From positions 30,015 through 59,771 of the forward strand of contig NW_014578167.1 in NCBI RefSeq assembly GCF_000485595.1: 29,757 nt of DNA, given 5' to 3'. The notes under the pieces were generated by a model. It was not told where the DNA came from, searched no databases, and worked only from the letters and a program-made list of their open reading frames with translations. Origin of the DNA: Priapulus caudatus. Taxonomy: Eukaryota; Priapulida; Priapulimorpha; Priapulimorphida; Priapulidae. A program made the position numbers and the translations under genes. Positions 1 to 8,599 of this stretch are shown in pieces (the first letter of the stretch is position 1; every line of letters begins with the position of its first letter).

Positions 1-55
1 GTAGAGAGAGAGATAGACAGAGAAAGAGAGAGAGAGAGAGACAGACAGATGCACA

Positions 56-97
<42 letters not shown>

Positions 98-98
98 G
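1..98. repeat. GA-rich microsatellite
   Basis: Imperfect (GA)n with a few CA, ACAG and GATA interruptions, followed by an uninterrupted GA run up to about position 94. It lies in an intron of the minus-strand THAP-type gene, just downstream of the donor of the 112-332 exon. Confidence 0.95.
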
Positions 99-111
99 AG
101 AAGTTTCTTAC

Positions 112-332
112 AGTTCTGTGTTATCCAGGGTATCAGTTAGAGGGTCATAATCTGGATCCTCTTCAGGATCATCCATGTCTTCGCCAATTTCTTCCTCCTC
201 TTCATCCTGTTCAGCTTCTGAATGGCATTCCGTCATGAGTGTACACTGCACTCCCTGGTCGACCATAACGACAGCTGTTTGGCTTCCTACGGATTTCACC
301 GTAGGCTTCGTCTGGACATATGCTGATCTTTT
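112..332 (-). CDS. Internal exon, acidic protein with paired S-Q-T / V-Q-C motif (THAP-type gene)
   Basis: Read on the minus strand, an acceptor (TTGCATTACAG) precedes AAA AGA TCA and a donor (GAACT|GTAAGA) follows. The exon stays open for 73 codons. It starts KRSAYVQTKPTVKSVGSQTA, then has a VDQGVQC motif and a strongly acidic tail (DEEEEEIGEDMDDPEEDPDYD). The SVGSQT...GVQC arrangement recurs in invertebrate THAP-domain proteins of transposon type, where a variable acidic linker follows the DNA-binding domain; this is recalled, not searched. The exon begins at phase 0, as required by the 559-609 exon upstream. The gene continues beyond the left edge. No enzymatic domain is visible in this part. 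Confidence 0.6.
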
Positions 333-558
333 CTGTAATGCAAGTACACCACTCACATAAACACATTACCACCCTAATACCATAATTTTAAACAAAAAAG
401 CTAATTTTCACAATTACAAGAGTAAAACACACATTCACATTCGCACAGTCTATTTTAATGCTGTTAGGTTTAACCTGAAATTATGCATTTATATATTTTC
501 ATACTATAAAACTTAATAATGCAGTGCAACATGTAGAGGCAAAATGATTGTTACGTAC

Positions 559-609
559 TTTCACTCTAAACCTGCACTGGACGGCGACATCTAACTTATC
601 ACTCTGAAT
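559..609 (-). CDS. Small internal exon (17 codons) of the THAP-type gene
   Basis: Minus-strand acceptor TTTTATTTTCTAG precedes ATTCAGAGTG, and a strong donor (GTGAAA|GTACGT) ends it. It encodes IQSDKLDVAVQCRFRVK, exactly 17 codons, phase 0 at both ends, so it joins in frame to the exons at 772-879 and 112-332. The VAVQC string resembles the VDQGVQC motif in the next exon. No domain is assigned. Support is the pair of good splice sites plus phase agreement with both neighbours; transcript evidence is lacking. Confidence 0.5.
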
Positions 610-714
610 CTAGAAAATAAAATGTGTTTGGTTAAGAAAGCATATACGCACAATATTATGACTGGATTCTATACATAACTATTAATTATGCTATACGTAT
701 GCTTACTGTAACAA

Positions 715-752
715 TACGCACATATATATATATATGTATATATATACATGTA
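715..752. repeat. Imperfect (TA)n / TATG microsatellite
   Basis: Alternating TA/TG run ending in CATGTACGTATGC. It lies in the intron between the 559-609 and 772-879 exons and is AT-rich enough to form a short self-complementary stretch. Confidence 0.85.
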
Positions 753-771
753 CGTATGCACTTAATTGTAC

Positions 772-879
772 CTCGTTTTCACCATCATCAGCAGCATTAT
801 CGAATTCACCGTCTCCGTCATATGCAGTATCATTATTTTCAGCTGAGGCACATGCGGATTCTTCCATCTGTTTCATAAG
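772..879 (-). CDS. Acidic internal exon of the THAP-type gene
   Basis: On the minus strand TTTTTTATTAG is a clean acceptor and GAAAACGAG|GTACAA a fair donor. The 36 codons between are fully open, phase 0 at both ends, and read LMKQMEESACASAENN followed by an Asp/Glu/Gly-rich tail (YDGDGEFDNAADDGENE). Low-complexity acidic sequence like this is typical of linkers after a THAP domain. Together with the two exons to the left it gives a coherent reading frame of about 126 codons. The upstream partner should be the THAP exon at 2174-2529, but a convincing donor in that exon is not visible because its frame ends in TAG. Confidence 0.5.
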
Positions 880-1056
880 CTAATAAAAAAACCAAGCGCT
901 TTGCAATATTTTTGTTAGACAATTTAATCACGGTTAATTATAAGTTGGAAATCTAAGTATATAATGAAACTTAATTCAGAAATATTATGTATCGATCATA
1001 CACGAATCATAGCGCAGTACTGTAGTTTATAAATTATTATAACTACTATTTGCCTA

Positions 1057-1061
1057 CTTAC
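1057..1061. repeat. Target site duplication CTTAC, left flank of solo LTR
   Basis: CTTAC abuts the TG end of the LTR and recurs directly after the CA end at 2030-2034. A five-base duplication is the usual size for Ty3/gypsy insertion. Confidence 0.8.
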
Positions 1062-2029
1062 TGTAGTGCCCCTGGGGTGGCCGACTACGGTTCAACAGAC
1101 GTTGTTTCGTTAAACGCGTGTCCCAGTTCTTGGGATTCAGTGTTCGCTCCTGGCGGTGTATTAGGCAGGACGGTGATGTCACGTAGCAGATAACAGATAG
1201 CACCAGTTAAACAGAACACCGTGAGATTAGATTTACGGTACGGTTATAGTTTTATTGCGTGTTACTAGTGTACAAATGATTCCCCTGCATTCGTATATGC
1301 AGCGGACCTTCTATCGATCTCGTCTAATATTTACGCGTCGCCGGTTTCGTCTTCTTCCCTCACGTTCGTCCTCGCCTCGCGTGGACCTAAGCGGTCTCCC
1401 AGGTATCTCCCTCGTAGTCGCTCCTAGCTCTACCTAACCAGAATGCCGTTCTTCGCTGCTCTCGTTTTATTCCCCTCTCCTGTTCGGCTTCGGTTTACAC
1501 TCACCTTAAAAAAACCTGAGTATCTATCCTCTCGCTACAACGCTGCCGTTCCCTCTCTCTTTGTCTTCTTCCTTCTTCTTGTTTACCTACCTAGCCTGTA
1601 CCTGAAAAATAACTCTAACGCTGCTCGGTTCGGTGCGCCTTATATACCTATAGCTGGCACGCAGATTTCGTTCGCTGGCGCAATCACTGTGGTGCAATCG
1701 TTTCACCTGCTGGCGCAACCCGTTGCTGATACGATTATTACATTATCTTAGGCAACCCGTGCCGGGCACGGCGATTGCATCATCCCAGGCAACTCATGCC
1801 TACGTAAATATTCCTTGTTTTCGCCCGACAGACAGCAGCAGCAGTGATAGCATAATCCAAGATGGCTGCACCCATGGACGTGCGTGTTGACATATATTTA
1901 TGTGCGGTCTATCTCCTATTCTCTCTTTAGTAAATATATGGCTATACTCCATCTATACCGCGAATTCAGTCTATTCATCCCGATCTAGTCTACTGCTCCT
2001 GTGAGTTACACACCCCCGAAATCTCCACA
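1062..2029 (-). mobile_element. Solo LTR of a retrotransposon (968 bp)
   Basis: The segment begins TGTAGTGCCCC and ends ATCTCCACA, the TG...CA ends of an LTR, and is flanked by the same 5 bp, CTTAC, at 1057-1061 and 2030-2034. It has no coding capacity, primer site or polypurine tract, so it is best read as a solo LTR left by recombination between two LTRs. Orientation is probably minus: a TATA box (TATATAAGG) reads on that strand at 1639-1647 and an AATAAA signal at 1251-1256, giving U3 about 2029-1615, R about 1615-1235 and U5 about 1235-1062. It sits in an intron of the minus-strand THAP-type gene in the sense direction. The 5-bp duplication fits Ty3/gypsy or BEL; the family is not determined. 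Two open frames inside it (1255-1437, 1443-1751) look non-coding. Confidence 0.8.
1639..1647 (-). promoter_or_regulatory. TATA box inside the solo LTR
   Basis: Minus-strand TATATAAGG followed by GC-rich sequence. An AATAAA on the same strand lies about 390 bases downstream (1251-1256), the usual order TATA, start site, polyadenylation signal within an LTR. Inferred from sequence only. Confidence 0.5.
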
Positions 2030-2034
2030 CTTAC
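2030..2034. repeat. Target site duplication CTTAC, right flank of solo LTR
   Basis: Second copy of the 5-bp duplication, immediately after ...CTCCACA. Confidence 0.8.
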
Positions 2035-2173
2035 ATTACCAATATATCTCATGTTAATACTACTAATAATAATACTAATAAACGATTATAATTTTTATTG
2101 TATGTAGTAATACTATTATCAGTATTACTAATAGTACATAGAATTACCTCAATGTTACATCGTTTAGCAAATG

Positions 2174-2529
2174 CTACACTTCTGCAATGTTTATTTGGCT
2201 TTTTCTGTGCCATTCCATAAACACAATCGCTGCTGTTATCCGACAGTGTAAATCCGACAGCACTAAATGCTCTGTAGGTACAGCTCCCCTTTTCATCGTG
2301 ATCCGGTCATAACCAGCTGCTCTAGCTAACGACGGCACCATAACGAACGCATCTGGCCGAAAATGTTTCTCACACACACGGCTATGTTCATTCGGCTCAA
2401 ATGATTTGCGCTTAATTGCCGCTACCCATGCTTTTCGAAGTTTCTTCTCTTTTGGAAACTTGTGTAGAGAGAAGCCATGACCAGCGTACAAAGTAACACA
2501 CGACAGCCAACAACACAGCAATAAGTCAT
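2174..2529 (-). pseudogene. THAP-domain first exon with a frameshift
   Basis: THAP domains are C2CH zinc-finger DNA-binding modules found in cellular regulators and in P-element-type and some Harbinger-type transposon proteins. Reading minus from the ATG at 2529 gives MTYCCVVGC, the classic start with the first two zinc-binding cysteines. About 12 codons later the frame must change to reach GHGFSLHKFPKEKKLRKAW, then SRVCEKHF (third Cys and His) and KRGAVPTEH, the C-terminal AVPT box. All zinc ligands, the conserved Trp and the AVPT box are present, but in two frames, so a 1-2 base indel lies near 2480-2505. The second frame stops at TAG close to 2174 and no good donor precedes it. It is either a decayed gene or a sequence error in a live one. 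A promoter-like cluster lies 180-220 bp upstream. Confidence 0.75.
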
Positions 2530-2709
2530 CGTGATGAGACCTTTTCGGCCGCGATCCGCAGTGATCTAATGATCTGATCAACTCTCTGTCAGCCCCCGTC
2601 TTCGTTTCAGTCCTTTGAACGTTTGAAAACTATTCGAAATGAGGTTACGATGTGTCGGATGAAATCAAAGTGTGTTCGTTTACATGAAAACAAAAGCTAG
2701 AGCAAGAAA

Positions 2710-2748
2710 CGGAAGTTCGCATCTGACGTCATTTCGCTCGCGCATGCG
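2710..2748. promoter_or_regulatory. Promoter-like cluster: ETS, CRE and NRF-1-like sites
   Basis: Within 39 bp there is CGGAAGT (ETS/GABP-like core, 2710-2716), a perfect CRE palindrome TGACGTCA (2724-2731) and GCGCATGCG (2740-2748), close to the NRF-1 half-site pair. No TATA box is near. This mix is typical of TATA-less, often bidirectional, metazoan promoters. It lies about 180 bp upstream of the THAP ATG (minus, 2529) and about 210 bp upstream of the MADF exon (plus, 2955), so it could serve both. Sites are read by eye; function is inferred. Confidence 0.5.
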
Positions 2749-2954
2749 TAATGAAGTTTTTGAATTTGTGAAAGTTTTCGGAGCAGAACTCGGCACAATT
2801 TCGTTGAAATAAGCATCTAAAACGCAGGATAAAATTATTGAAGTTATTTAATATAATATATAAAGGTATTTACCTGTCGAAATATGCCTAATATGTGGCT
2901 ATTTATTGAACTGCACAAGTTGAACTTTAATTAGTATTATTTTTTATTTTTCAG

Positions 2955-3049
2955 ATTTTGAAGTAAAGAGAAAAATTAACAACCTTCGCACATATTTCAT
3001 CCGAGAATATGCTAAAGTGAATAAAAGGAAATCTGGAGCTAGCACCGCA
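2955..3049 (+). CDS. MADF-domain internal exon
   Basis: A strong polypyrimidine tract and acceptor (TTTTTATTTTTCAG) precede the exon, and GCA|GTAACC is a possible donor. After two bases completing a split codon it reads FEVKRKINNLRTYFIREYAK then VNKRKSGASTA. This matches the middle of the MADF domain (a Myb/SANT-related DNA-binding module): conserved KI-NLR, the F-REY-K helix and the basic K-SG stretch. The N-terminal MADF helix is not visible upstream and the C-terminal Tyr-Trp part is not found, so the gene is partial here. MADF proteins commonly carry a C-terminal BESS motif, and such an exon is on the same strand at 16551-16925, with a cut copy at 7763; the three may belong to one gene opened by insertions. 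The second gene of Harbinger transposons also encodes Myb/MADF-like proteins, and a Harbinger transposase lies next door on the minus strand. Confidence 0.65.
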
Positions 3050-3105
3050 GTAACCCGACCATGCTGTGTGACTAACGTCAATATACACACTAGGGTCCTC
3101 TAACC

Positions 3106-3676
3106 CTAGCAAAGACCGTTTCGTGGAGCTAAGCTTCTGTTAGGGCTGAGTTGAGTCACAGAGCTCATTATGCCTACAGATTCCCTCCATGATCCATAAC
3201 GTACTTCATGGGTTATTGGGTCTTCCTGGTCATACATCATATCAGGAGTATCACCCAGTAGAAAGTCATGAAGCACACATGTTGCCAGGACTAACAGTTT
3301 AGTTTTTTTCAGGAGAAAGTGCAATAGCCATGTGGAATACTCTGAACCGGTTAGCTAAAATTCCGAAATAATTTTCCACAACTCTACGTGCCCGTGATGG
3401 TCGGTAATTAAATATTCGCCTGTTTCCATCAAGCCCTCGTCTCGCGTATGGCTTCATCATGTAACGTTTAAGAGGGAAAGCATCATCTGCCACTATAGTC
3501 ATAGACTGAGTATTGTCATTACCAAGACTTTTCCCCTGTGGTATTACGTCCTTACGGTGTTTCCTTCCATAGCCATGCTCAGAGAGGAGTTTCGATAAAC
3601 ACCTCATCACTAGCTCTACCATTACTTCCAACATCGATGTAAATAAACCTATAATTTGCGTCGACTAATCCAAGCA
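3106..3676 (-). pseudogene. PIF/Harbinger transposase, C-terminal two thirds, frameshifted
   Basis: Three frames on the minus strand give a DDE_Tnp_4 (HARBI1-like) nuclease in order. The frame from about 3676 reads LVDANYRFIYIDVGSNGRAS with the first catalytic Asp (IDVGSNG), then a stop. The next frame carries IVADDAFPLKRYMMKPYARR with the second Asp, and NYRPSRARRVVENYFGILAN with the catalytic Glu in the VVEN helix. A shift near 3310 leads to LATCVLHDFLLGD and a tail to 3106. Harbinger enzymes normally have about 350-400 residues; the N-terminal HTH is missing, cut at the TA repeat where the LINE abuts. At least two frameshifts make it inactive. Harbinger elements carry two genes, transposase plus a Myb-like DNA-binding protein, so the MADF exon 60 bp away on the opposite strand may be the partner. 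Their TSDs are 3 bp (TWA); no end of this element was found. Confidence 0.85.
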
Positions 3677-3677
3677 A

Positions 3678-3696
3678 ATATATATATATATATATA
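3678..3696. repeat. (TA)n tract at the LINE 3' end
   Basis: Ten uninterrupted TA units between the Harbinger remnant and the 3' end of the minus-strand LINE. RTE-type LINEs end in short simple repeats instead of poly(A), so this may be the element's own tail or its target. Confidence 0.75.
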
Positions 3697-3708
3697 CGCC
3701 TAGTGAGA

Positions 3709-3721
3709 GCCCGAAACGGGC
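3709..3721 (-). promoter_or_regulatory. Hairpin in the LINE 3' UTR
   Basis: GCCCGAAACGGGC is a perfect 5-bp stem with a 3-base loop, 12 bases before the TA tail on the minus strand. Some LINE reverse transcriptases recognise a 3'-terminal stem-loop in their RNA; that role here is inferred. Confidence 0.35.
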
Positions 3722-3774
3722 ATTACACAGAATAATAATGTAGTACAAATATCTATTGCTATAAAGTTCATAGA

Positions 3775-4068
3775 TCATCTTTTTTTCAAATTCTTTAGTC
3801 TTCGTTCACTTTTTCTTTCATACTGTTTGATTCTCTTTATGTTGAAGCATTCACAAGTTGTATGCACAAGACCTCTCCACTCCTGTCTGTTGTCTACAAC
3901 ATTCCTCCACTGATCAAGAATATTACCACACCTCAAAGCACCTTTGCAGGTATCCTTATATCTCAATTTAGGACAACCAACAGATCTGGATCCATTTGCT
4001 AGCTCGCTGTATACGAGTGCCTTTGCTGGTACAGATGTGTCCAAGCCAACGCAGACGACTTCTAACAA
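3775..4068 (-). pseudogene. LINE C-terminal region, part 2, and stop
   Basis: Reads PAKALVYSELANGSRSVGCP, then LRYKDTCKGALRCGNI and DNRQEWRGLVHTTC, the usual end of RTE-like ORF2 (GRPKLRYKD-like box, W and Cys-rich tail). A lysine-rich tail (ERKSERRLKNLKKR) and a stop near 3775 follow, leaving about 80 bases of 3' UTR before the TA repeat. Confidence 0.8.
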
Positions 4069-4342
4069 GCTTCAACTCGATGTCTTCAACACCCGCTCTG
4101 TTCAGGACCTCCTCGTTACTGATGTAATATTTTTTATGCATGATGTAACATTTAATATGCATGATTAAGCCCAGGTGACGTTGTTGTATTGTTCTCAGCT
4201 GTCGAACTTGGTGATGGTACAGAGTCCAGGTTTCACTGCCGTACATCAGAAGTGGCATAAGACACTGGTTGTAGACTTTGACTTTAGTGTTTATTGTGAG
4301 GTCACGTGAGTTGAACACTGACGTAGTCGACCAAAAGCACAT
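3968..4342 (-). pseudogene. LINE C-terminal region, part 1
   Basis: The 124-residue frame carries INTKVKVYNQCLMPLLMYGS then ETWTLYHHQVRQLRTIQQRH and SNEEVLNRAGVEDIELKLVR followed by RLRWLGHI. These are the conserved post-RT motifs of RTE/CR1-like ORF2 proteins (Y-G-S-E-T-W, H-L-R, R-L-R-W-L-G-H). The frame continues the RT domain after a shift near 4320 and passes to the next segment after a shift near 4060. Confidence 0.8.
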
Positions 4343-5676
4343 GATGTTGCTTGGATAAGAGCTGCAAGTTCCTCCTTCATAGAGCAGTCATTTGTTACAT
4401 AGCTGCCAAGGTATTTGAAGCGGGTGACGTTTGCCAACTTGGTGTCAGCTATGAAGAACTCAGCTTCAGTACCAATGCACATGGTCTCTGTCTTTGCAGT
4501 GTTAATACGTAGTCCCATCTTCTTAGCAAGGTTGTTGTAAGCTGTGAGTAACAACTGTAGTCCCGCTGAAGTGTCACTGAATATGGCTATATCGTCTGCA
4601 TATTGAGCCTCCCTGATGTACTCGGTAAGAACTTTTGTCTTTGACTTCAGTGTTCGAAGATCAAATAGATCACCATCATAGCGAAATCTGACCTTTACAC
4701 TGCAGGTGTGCTTGATTTCCTTATAAGCAAGACAAAGCAAAACAGCTGCATAGATGCCATAGAGTGTTGGTGCTAGCTTACAACCCTGCTTGACACCACT
4801 GTTGTACTCAAAGGCCTGTGTGAGTTCACCATCTACAATGAGCCTTGCATGCACGTTCGTATATAGCTTCTTGATGATTCTTATGAACTTTGGTGGGCAG
4901 CCCAGCTTATTCAGGTTGATAAAGAGTAGCTCACAATTGACGTTGTCAAACGCTTTAGTGAAGTCCACAAAAGCTATATACAAACTTCTGCGCTGTTCTC
5001 TCGTTTTCTCCATTACTTGTCGAAGGGTGAAGATTCCATCCACAGTACTTCTGCCCCTGCGGTACCCTGACTGAGATTGTGGGTATATCTTCTCTGCAAG
5101 GTGATGTAATCTCTGCAAGATGACGTCTGCTAGGACTTTACCAACTACGCTTAGAAGTGATATACCCCTATAATTGCCGCACTGACTTCTGTCGCCTTTC
5201 TTGAACAGGATGGTGATGTTATGATCAATCAAGTCAGAGGGAATCTCCTCTGTTCTCCAGAAGATGTGAAAGATTACAAGTAGGAAAGCTCTCAAACGAG
5301 CGCCACCATGCACAAGAACTTCAGGGAGTATTCCATCAGGGCCCGGACTTTTTCCTAATGTGGTGTTCTTGAGAGATTTACCTAGCTCTTCTTCTGAGAT
5401 TGGATCATCGAAGGACGCAATAATTGGATGTTCCTCTATGTCATCCAAGATGCTTAAATCAACATCAGTTGGTTGATTCAGAAGATCACTGAAATGCTCT
5501 ACCCATCTGTCCTTGATGCTATCTGGTGAAGTCAGGAGCTCGCCATCTTTTGATCTAACAGGATGGGAGCTTTTAGTTCTTGGACCGTAGACAGCATTGA
5601 GAGTGGCATAAAATTCTCTATGGTTATTTTTCTGTGAGAAAAACTGCTTCTTCAGCTTTTCGCTGGAACCAGTCAT
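4291..5676 (-). pseudogene. LINE reverse transcriptase domain
   Basis: The longest open frame in the window (461 residues). Motifs in order: SPGPDGILPE (about 110-119), NITILFKKGDRSQCGNYRGI (153-172, fingers), QSGYRRGRSTVDGIF (about 201-215), VDFTKAFDNV with the first catalytic Asp (237-246), GVKQGCKLAPTL (294-305) and AQYADDIAIF with the catalytic DD (357-366), followed by KMGLRINTAKTE and a thumb region. This is a typical non-LTR RT of RTE type that copies the element RNA at a nicked target. The domain itself has no stop. Both ends are disrupted: the N-terminus overlaps the linker in another phase, and the C-terminus changes frame near 4320. Confidence 0.9.
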
Positions 5677-5971
5677 TCTTTAGCTTTCTGATACGCTCTC
5701 TAAGAGCATTCCTGTTCAGTTTCTCGTTTTGAAGTAGCTCTCTGATTTCTCCATCCTGCTCGTCAAACCAGTCATTCTGTTTCTTTTCCTTCTTTCCAAA
5801 TACGTTTTTGGCTGCATTTTGAAGCACTTCTCTAAGATCTTCCCAATGTTCTTTGCAATCAGACAATTTTTCATTCAAGAACTGTTCCAGTATTTCTTTT
5901 CTTTCATTGTTGAGGTCAGCTTTTCGGGAGGCTTTGTGTCTTTCTTCTTTGGTTTTATGGAGAAATGACAC
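5624..5971 (-). pseudogene. LINE linker between endonuclease and reverse transcriptase
   Basis: A charged, helical, Lys/Glu-rich stretch of 115 residues (NERKEILEQFLNEKLSD, KNVFGKKEKKQNDWFDEQ, RNALRERIRKLKNDWFQR). It matches the usual DWFDE...R region between endonuclease and reverse transcriptase in RTE-like elements. It overlaps the endonuclease frame on the right and the RT frame on the left, in a different phase from both, which marks two frameshifts (near 5930 and 5640). No catalytic role. Confidence 0.7.
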
Positions 5972-6657
5972 TTACAAACAATCAACTTGTGATCAGTGAA
6001 GCAGTCTGCTGCTTTAGTGACTTTGGTCACTATGACGTGTTGCTTCGCAACTTGATTTGCTAGTACAGGGTCAATCTGATGCCAGTGCTTTGACCGCAAG
6101 TGCTGACATGTGTTCTTCAGGCTGTCTTTAAGTTGAAACATTGTACCCATGATTGTAAGCTGAAATCTGGTACAGAACTCTAATAGCATTAGTTCATTTG
6201 AATTCATATTACCAACGCCGTGTGTACCAATGACAGATGGCCACGATTTCCAGTCTATGCCAACACGAGCATTAAGATCACCTAGAACTATGATGTTGTC
6301 ATCTTTAGCTGCTGTAATGCAAGTGCCAAGCCGCTCGTAAAACTGTTCTTTGTCTTCATGTGTTCTTTGCATAGTTGGTGCATATTCGCTGATAAGTGTA
6401 AGGTGTTCGCCACTCTTCAACTGTATGCGCACTGGCATAAGCCTGTCATTGATTGGTATCAGATTGATACCTTGAGGAGCTAGTTTGTTGGAGATAGCAA
6501 AACCAACACCTGCTGCTTTCTCTTTTCCTCCACTCCAGTAGATTGTGTGACTCCTTTCAACGATATTGCCTGAGCCGGGACGTCGCACTTCACTGAGCGC
6601 ACAGATATCTAATACAATGCTTTCTCTAATTCTGCTGGCAGATGATAGCTGTGTCAC
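5875..6657 (-). pseudogene. LINE AP-endonuclease domain
   Basis: This is the exonuclease-endonuclease-phosphatase fold that nicks target DNA for target-primed reverse transcription. In the 260-residue frame the motifs are: ICALSEVRRPGSG with the catalytic Glu (about residue 23), YAPTM (about 93), LGDLNARVG with Asp and Asn (126-133), HWHQIDPVLAN with Asp (about 196) and DCFTDHKLIVCK with the final His (about 223). All core residues are retained. The first 15 residues differ from the second copy (15421 region), where the frame runs further upstream, so the shown Met is not the native start; an indel near 6610-6640 replaces the N-terminus. The C-terminal 30 residues overlap the linker frame, showing a frameshift near 5930. 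Confidence 0.8.
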
Positions 6658-6699
6658 CGTTTCTGGTCTGATGAAATATCACTATCCATTTCGGCAAAG

Positions 6700-7250
6700 C
6701 GCCAATGGCGAGAGAGCGTCTTCATGAGGGATTTAACGTTGTGGAATTGTAGGTGGTCAGCGTTACCGCCGACAGCGTCGCATTATACGGTCTTTGCCCC
6801 AGTTGCCATCCAACTAACGCGCGTACGCGTGTCGCATCGGTTACTCCGAAATGCTGTAACCATATCTCTCTGAAAAACTATACTGTCATTATTAAACTGC
6901 AATGCTAAACGCCTATGATGAGCGACGGGAACCTAACATGGCGCAGGATAGGCGCCCATTGGCAAGAAAGTCCATGTTGCGATCGACGGCACCAGCTTAG
7001 GTCTGAGACGCCTGAGCAGAGAGAATATGTTGCTTGATGGCCAGAACCGCTGCAGTAGTTGACAAGAACAGAAACCCTGCCGTTGCGCAGAGGCTGCGGT
7101 TCGTATTGACTGCAAGCCAAACTGCCGATTGCCAGGGACGTTGCCGGTGTTACATGCACAGGACGGCCGATGAAGGCACATTAATTGCAATAGGGAGCGG
7201 CTGACCCTGTGACCTTCTAGATTTGGCTGAACCTACAGTATAGCTCCAGG
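6700..7250 (-). other. LINE 5' leader with a decayed GC-rich repeat
   Basis: Continues the LINE upstream of the endonuclease. It matches 15580-16080 closely except for many one-base indels. It contains blocks of the type GCCGATTGCCAGGGAC and CAGAACCGCTGC that form a 41-bp tandem repeat in the other copy. Short open frames here are not convincing. Confidence 0.55.
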
Positions 7251-7762
7251 AGATTCCATGCACTAAAGTCACGCTATGTTTCCACACGCCATAGCAACAA
7301 GATAAACACAGAATGGTCGGCGGTTGACTACGAGGACCAGCATCTCCCTGGTTTGTTTTGGTGGCGTATTTTTCAGCGTTCCATTTGTGATCTGAGTAAC
7401 TAATACTTTATCCAATAAACAGCCAGTAGTCCAGAAATAATATTCTAGATTTGCACGCAAAAAATTTGATTAAAATATTTGGAACACAGGCTTGATCACA
7501 AGCTGTTGTGCCTTACGCTAAGCGCATCTAGTATGTTTATAATGCCAAGCAAAAACCAATGGCTAAAAATAACCTTTATAATGTATAAAGCAATGATCCA
7601 GAAAATTTCTTGGAGGTCTTATTCTAACAATAGCTCCCATCAAAAGTCACGAGTGCATTGGGGGAAAATTAACATTTTCCGATTCAAATTCTATGCAATC
7701 TTCTTCATCTTCTTGTTGGGTGTTGACTTAGCGAAAATATTTATTTTTCTACCATCTCTAAA
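7251..7762. other. Non-coding stretch before the BESS exon remnant
   Basis: AT-rich sequence with no gene seen. It matches 16080-16550 with many small indels. The last 90 bases are pyrimidine-rich and end in an acceptor-like site before GATCAGTC, so it is probably intron of the MADF/BESS-type gene. Confidence 0.45.
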
Positions 7763-7806
7763 GATCAGTCACAAAGAATTGGAGGAAATCGTAATCTAGA
7801 AAACAT
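7763..7806 (+). pseudogene. Truncated start of a BESS exon
   Basis: The bases GATCAGTCACAAAGAATTGG match the start of the exon at 16551 apart from one inserted A. After about 40 bases the match ends, and some 330 bases present in the other copy (roughly 16590-16920) are absent. Sequence similar to that after 16930 resumes near 7830. Either one copy lost the exon body or the two copies were pieced together differently. Confidence 0.6.
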
Positions 7807-8599
7807 CGGGAAACTAGAGACAGTTACCCCCATAGTACAGATTTAACGAAAACATTAGCGCAACGATATGACAGAATACGACCTTTATGCGGTTAACACG
7901 CAAAGCTTGTTCATCAGTAAAGACATTTGAAAACAGTATACTCTATCACTAGTAGTCAAGAGTCACAATATATAAAATCCATTTCTTTAACAAACAGGCT
8001 TATGTTTAACCATAGGCAGCTGCGCTAGAGTCCATCTAGTAAGTTATCATGAATCTAAAGTATGCATAACCGACAAACATCTGAACGCAGGCAACAGTGC
8101 ACGCTTGCTGGTACGTGTAGATGCGCCTGAGCGTTCCGGCTCCCTGCGTTGCGGCATAGAGCATCGTGTGTTGTCCATGGAATCTCCAGGCCATTGCTTC
8201 ATCATCCATCTTCCTTCTGGCCATTTCCGCGAACTGGAATGTACCGGCGTTTTGAACTTCGAAAGATCTCCGCGCTTGCTGTTACCATGCCTTCCTTTTC
8301 GATTTTGCACCTTGTAATGTTCGATCTGCAGTCCGTGGATCGGTAGCGGTGTAGACCAGCTTATTGCGACTTTTGCTAGCTTGCACTAAATGAACCGCCA
8401 TCAGCACGGCGAATCTTGAATCCTACTCTCTCTGCATGGCGTTTTGTTAGCCAGCAATAGGACTTCAGTCTGTGCCTTCCTCTCCCGCTTATCGACGCAC
8501 GAATATCTCGAGGGCTTTCCTATCTCCGCTGAAGGTTAAGTTGTCTGGTAGTTGTACCTTCATCTTTCGGTGTTTAAGGCCTCTGCTGGCGACATCCGC

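Larger units (their letters stand above)
3697..7250 (-). mobile_element. RTE-like LINE retrotransposon, near full length, multiply frameshifted
   Basis: The order on the minus strand is a 5' leader (about 7250-6700), AP-type endonuclease (6657-5875), linker (5971-5624), reverse transcriptase (5676-4291), C-terminal region (4342-3775), a short 3' UTR of about 80 bases and the TA tail. The span of 3.0-3.5 kb, one long ORF with an N-terminal endonuclease, no gag-like ORF1 and the very short 3' UTR all fit the RTE clade. The reading frame is broken at least four times. The interior (3775-6600) has long frames and reads cleanly; beyond about 6605 indels become frequent. A second, 5'-end-only copy lies at 15421-16030. 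The exact 5' end cannot be set by eye. Confidence 0.8.

Noticed and set aside
175-360. Plus-strand open frame of 61 codons
   Set aside because: Antisense shadow of the acidic minus-strand exon; its Ser-rich run mirrors GAG/GAA codons.
1255-1751. Two plus-strand open frames of 60 and 102 codons
   Set aside because: They lie wholly inside the solo LTR, have no recognisable domain, and the LTR reads on the minus strand.
4790-5074. Plus-strand open frame of 94 codons
   Set aside because: Antisense of the LINE reverse transcriptase.
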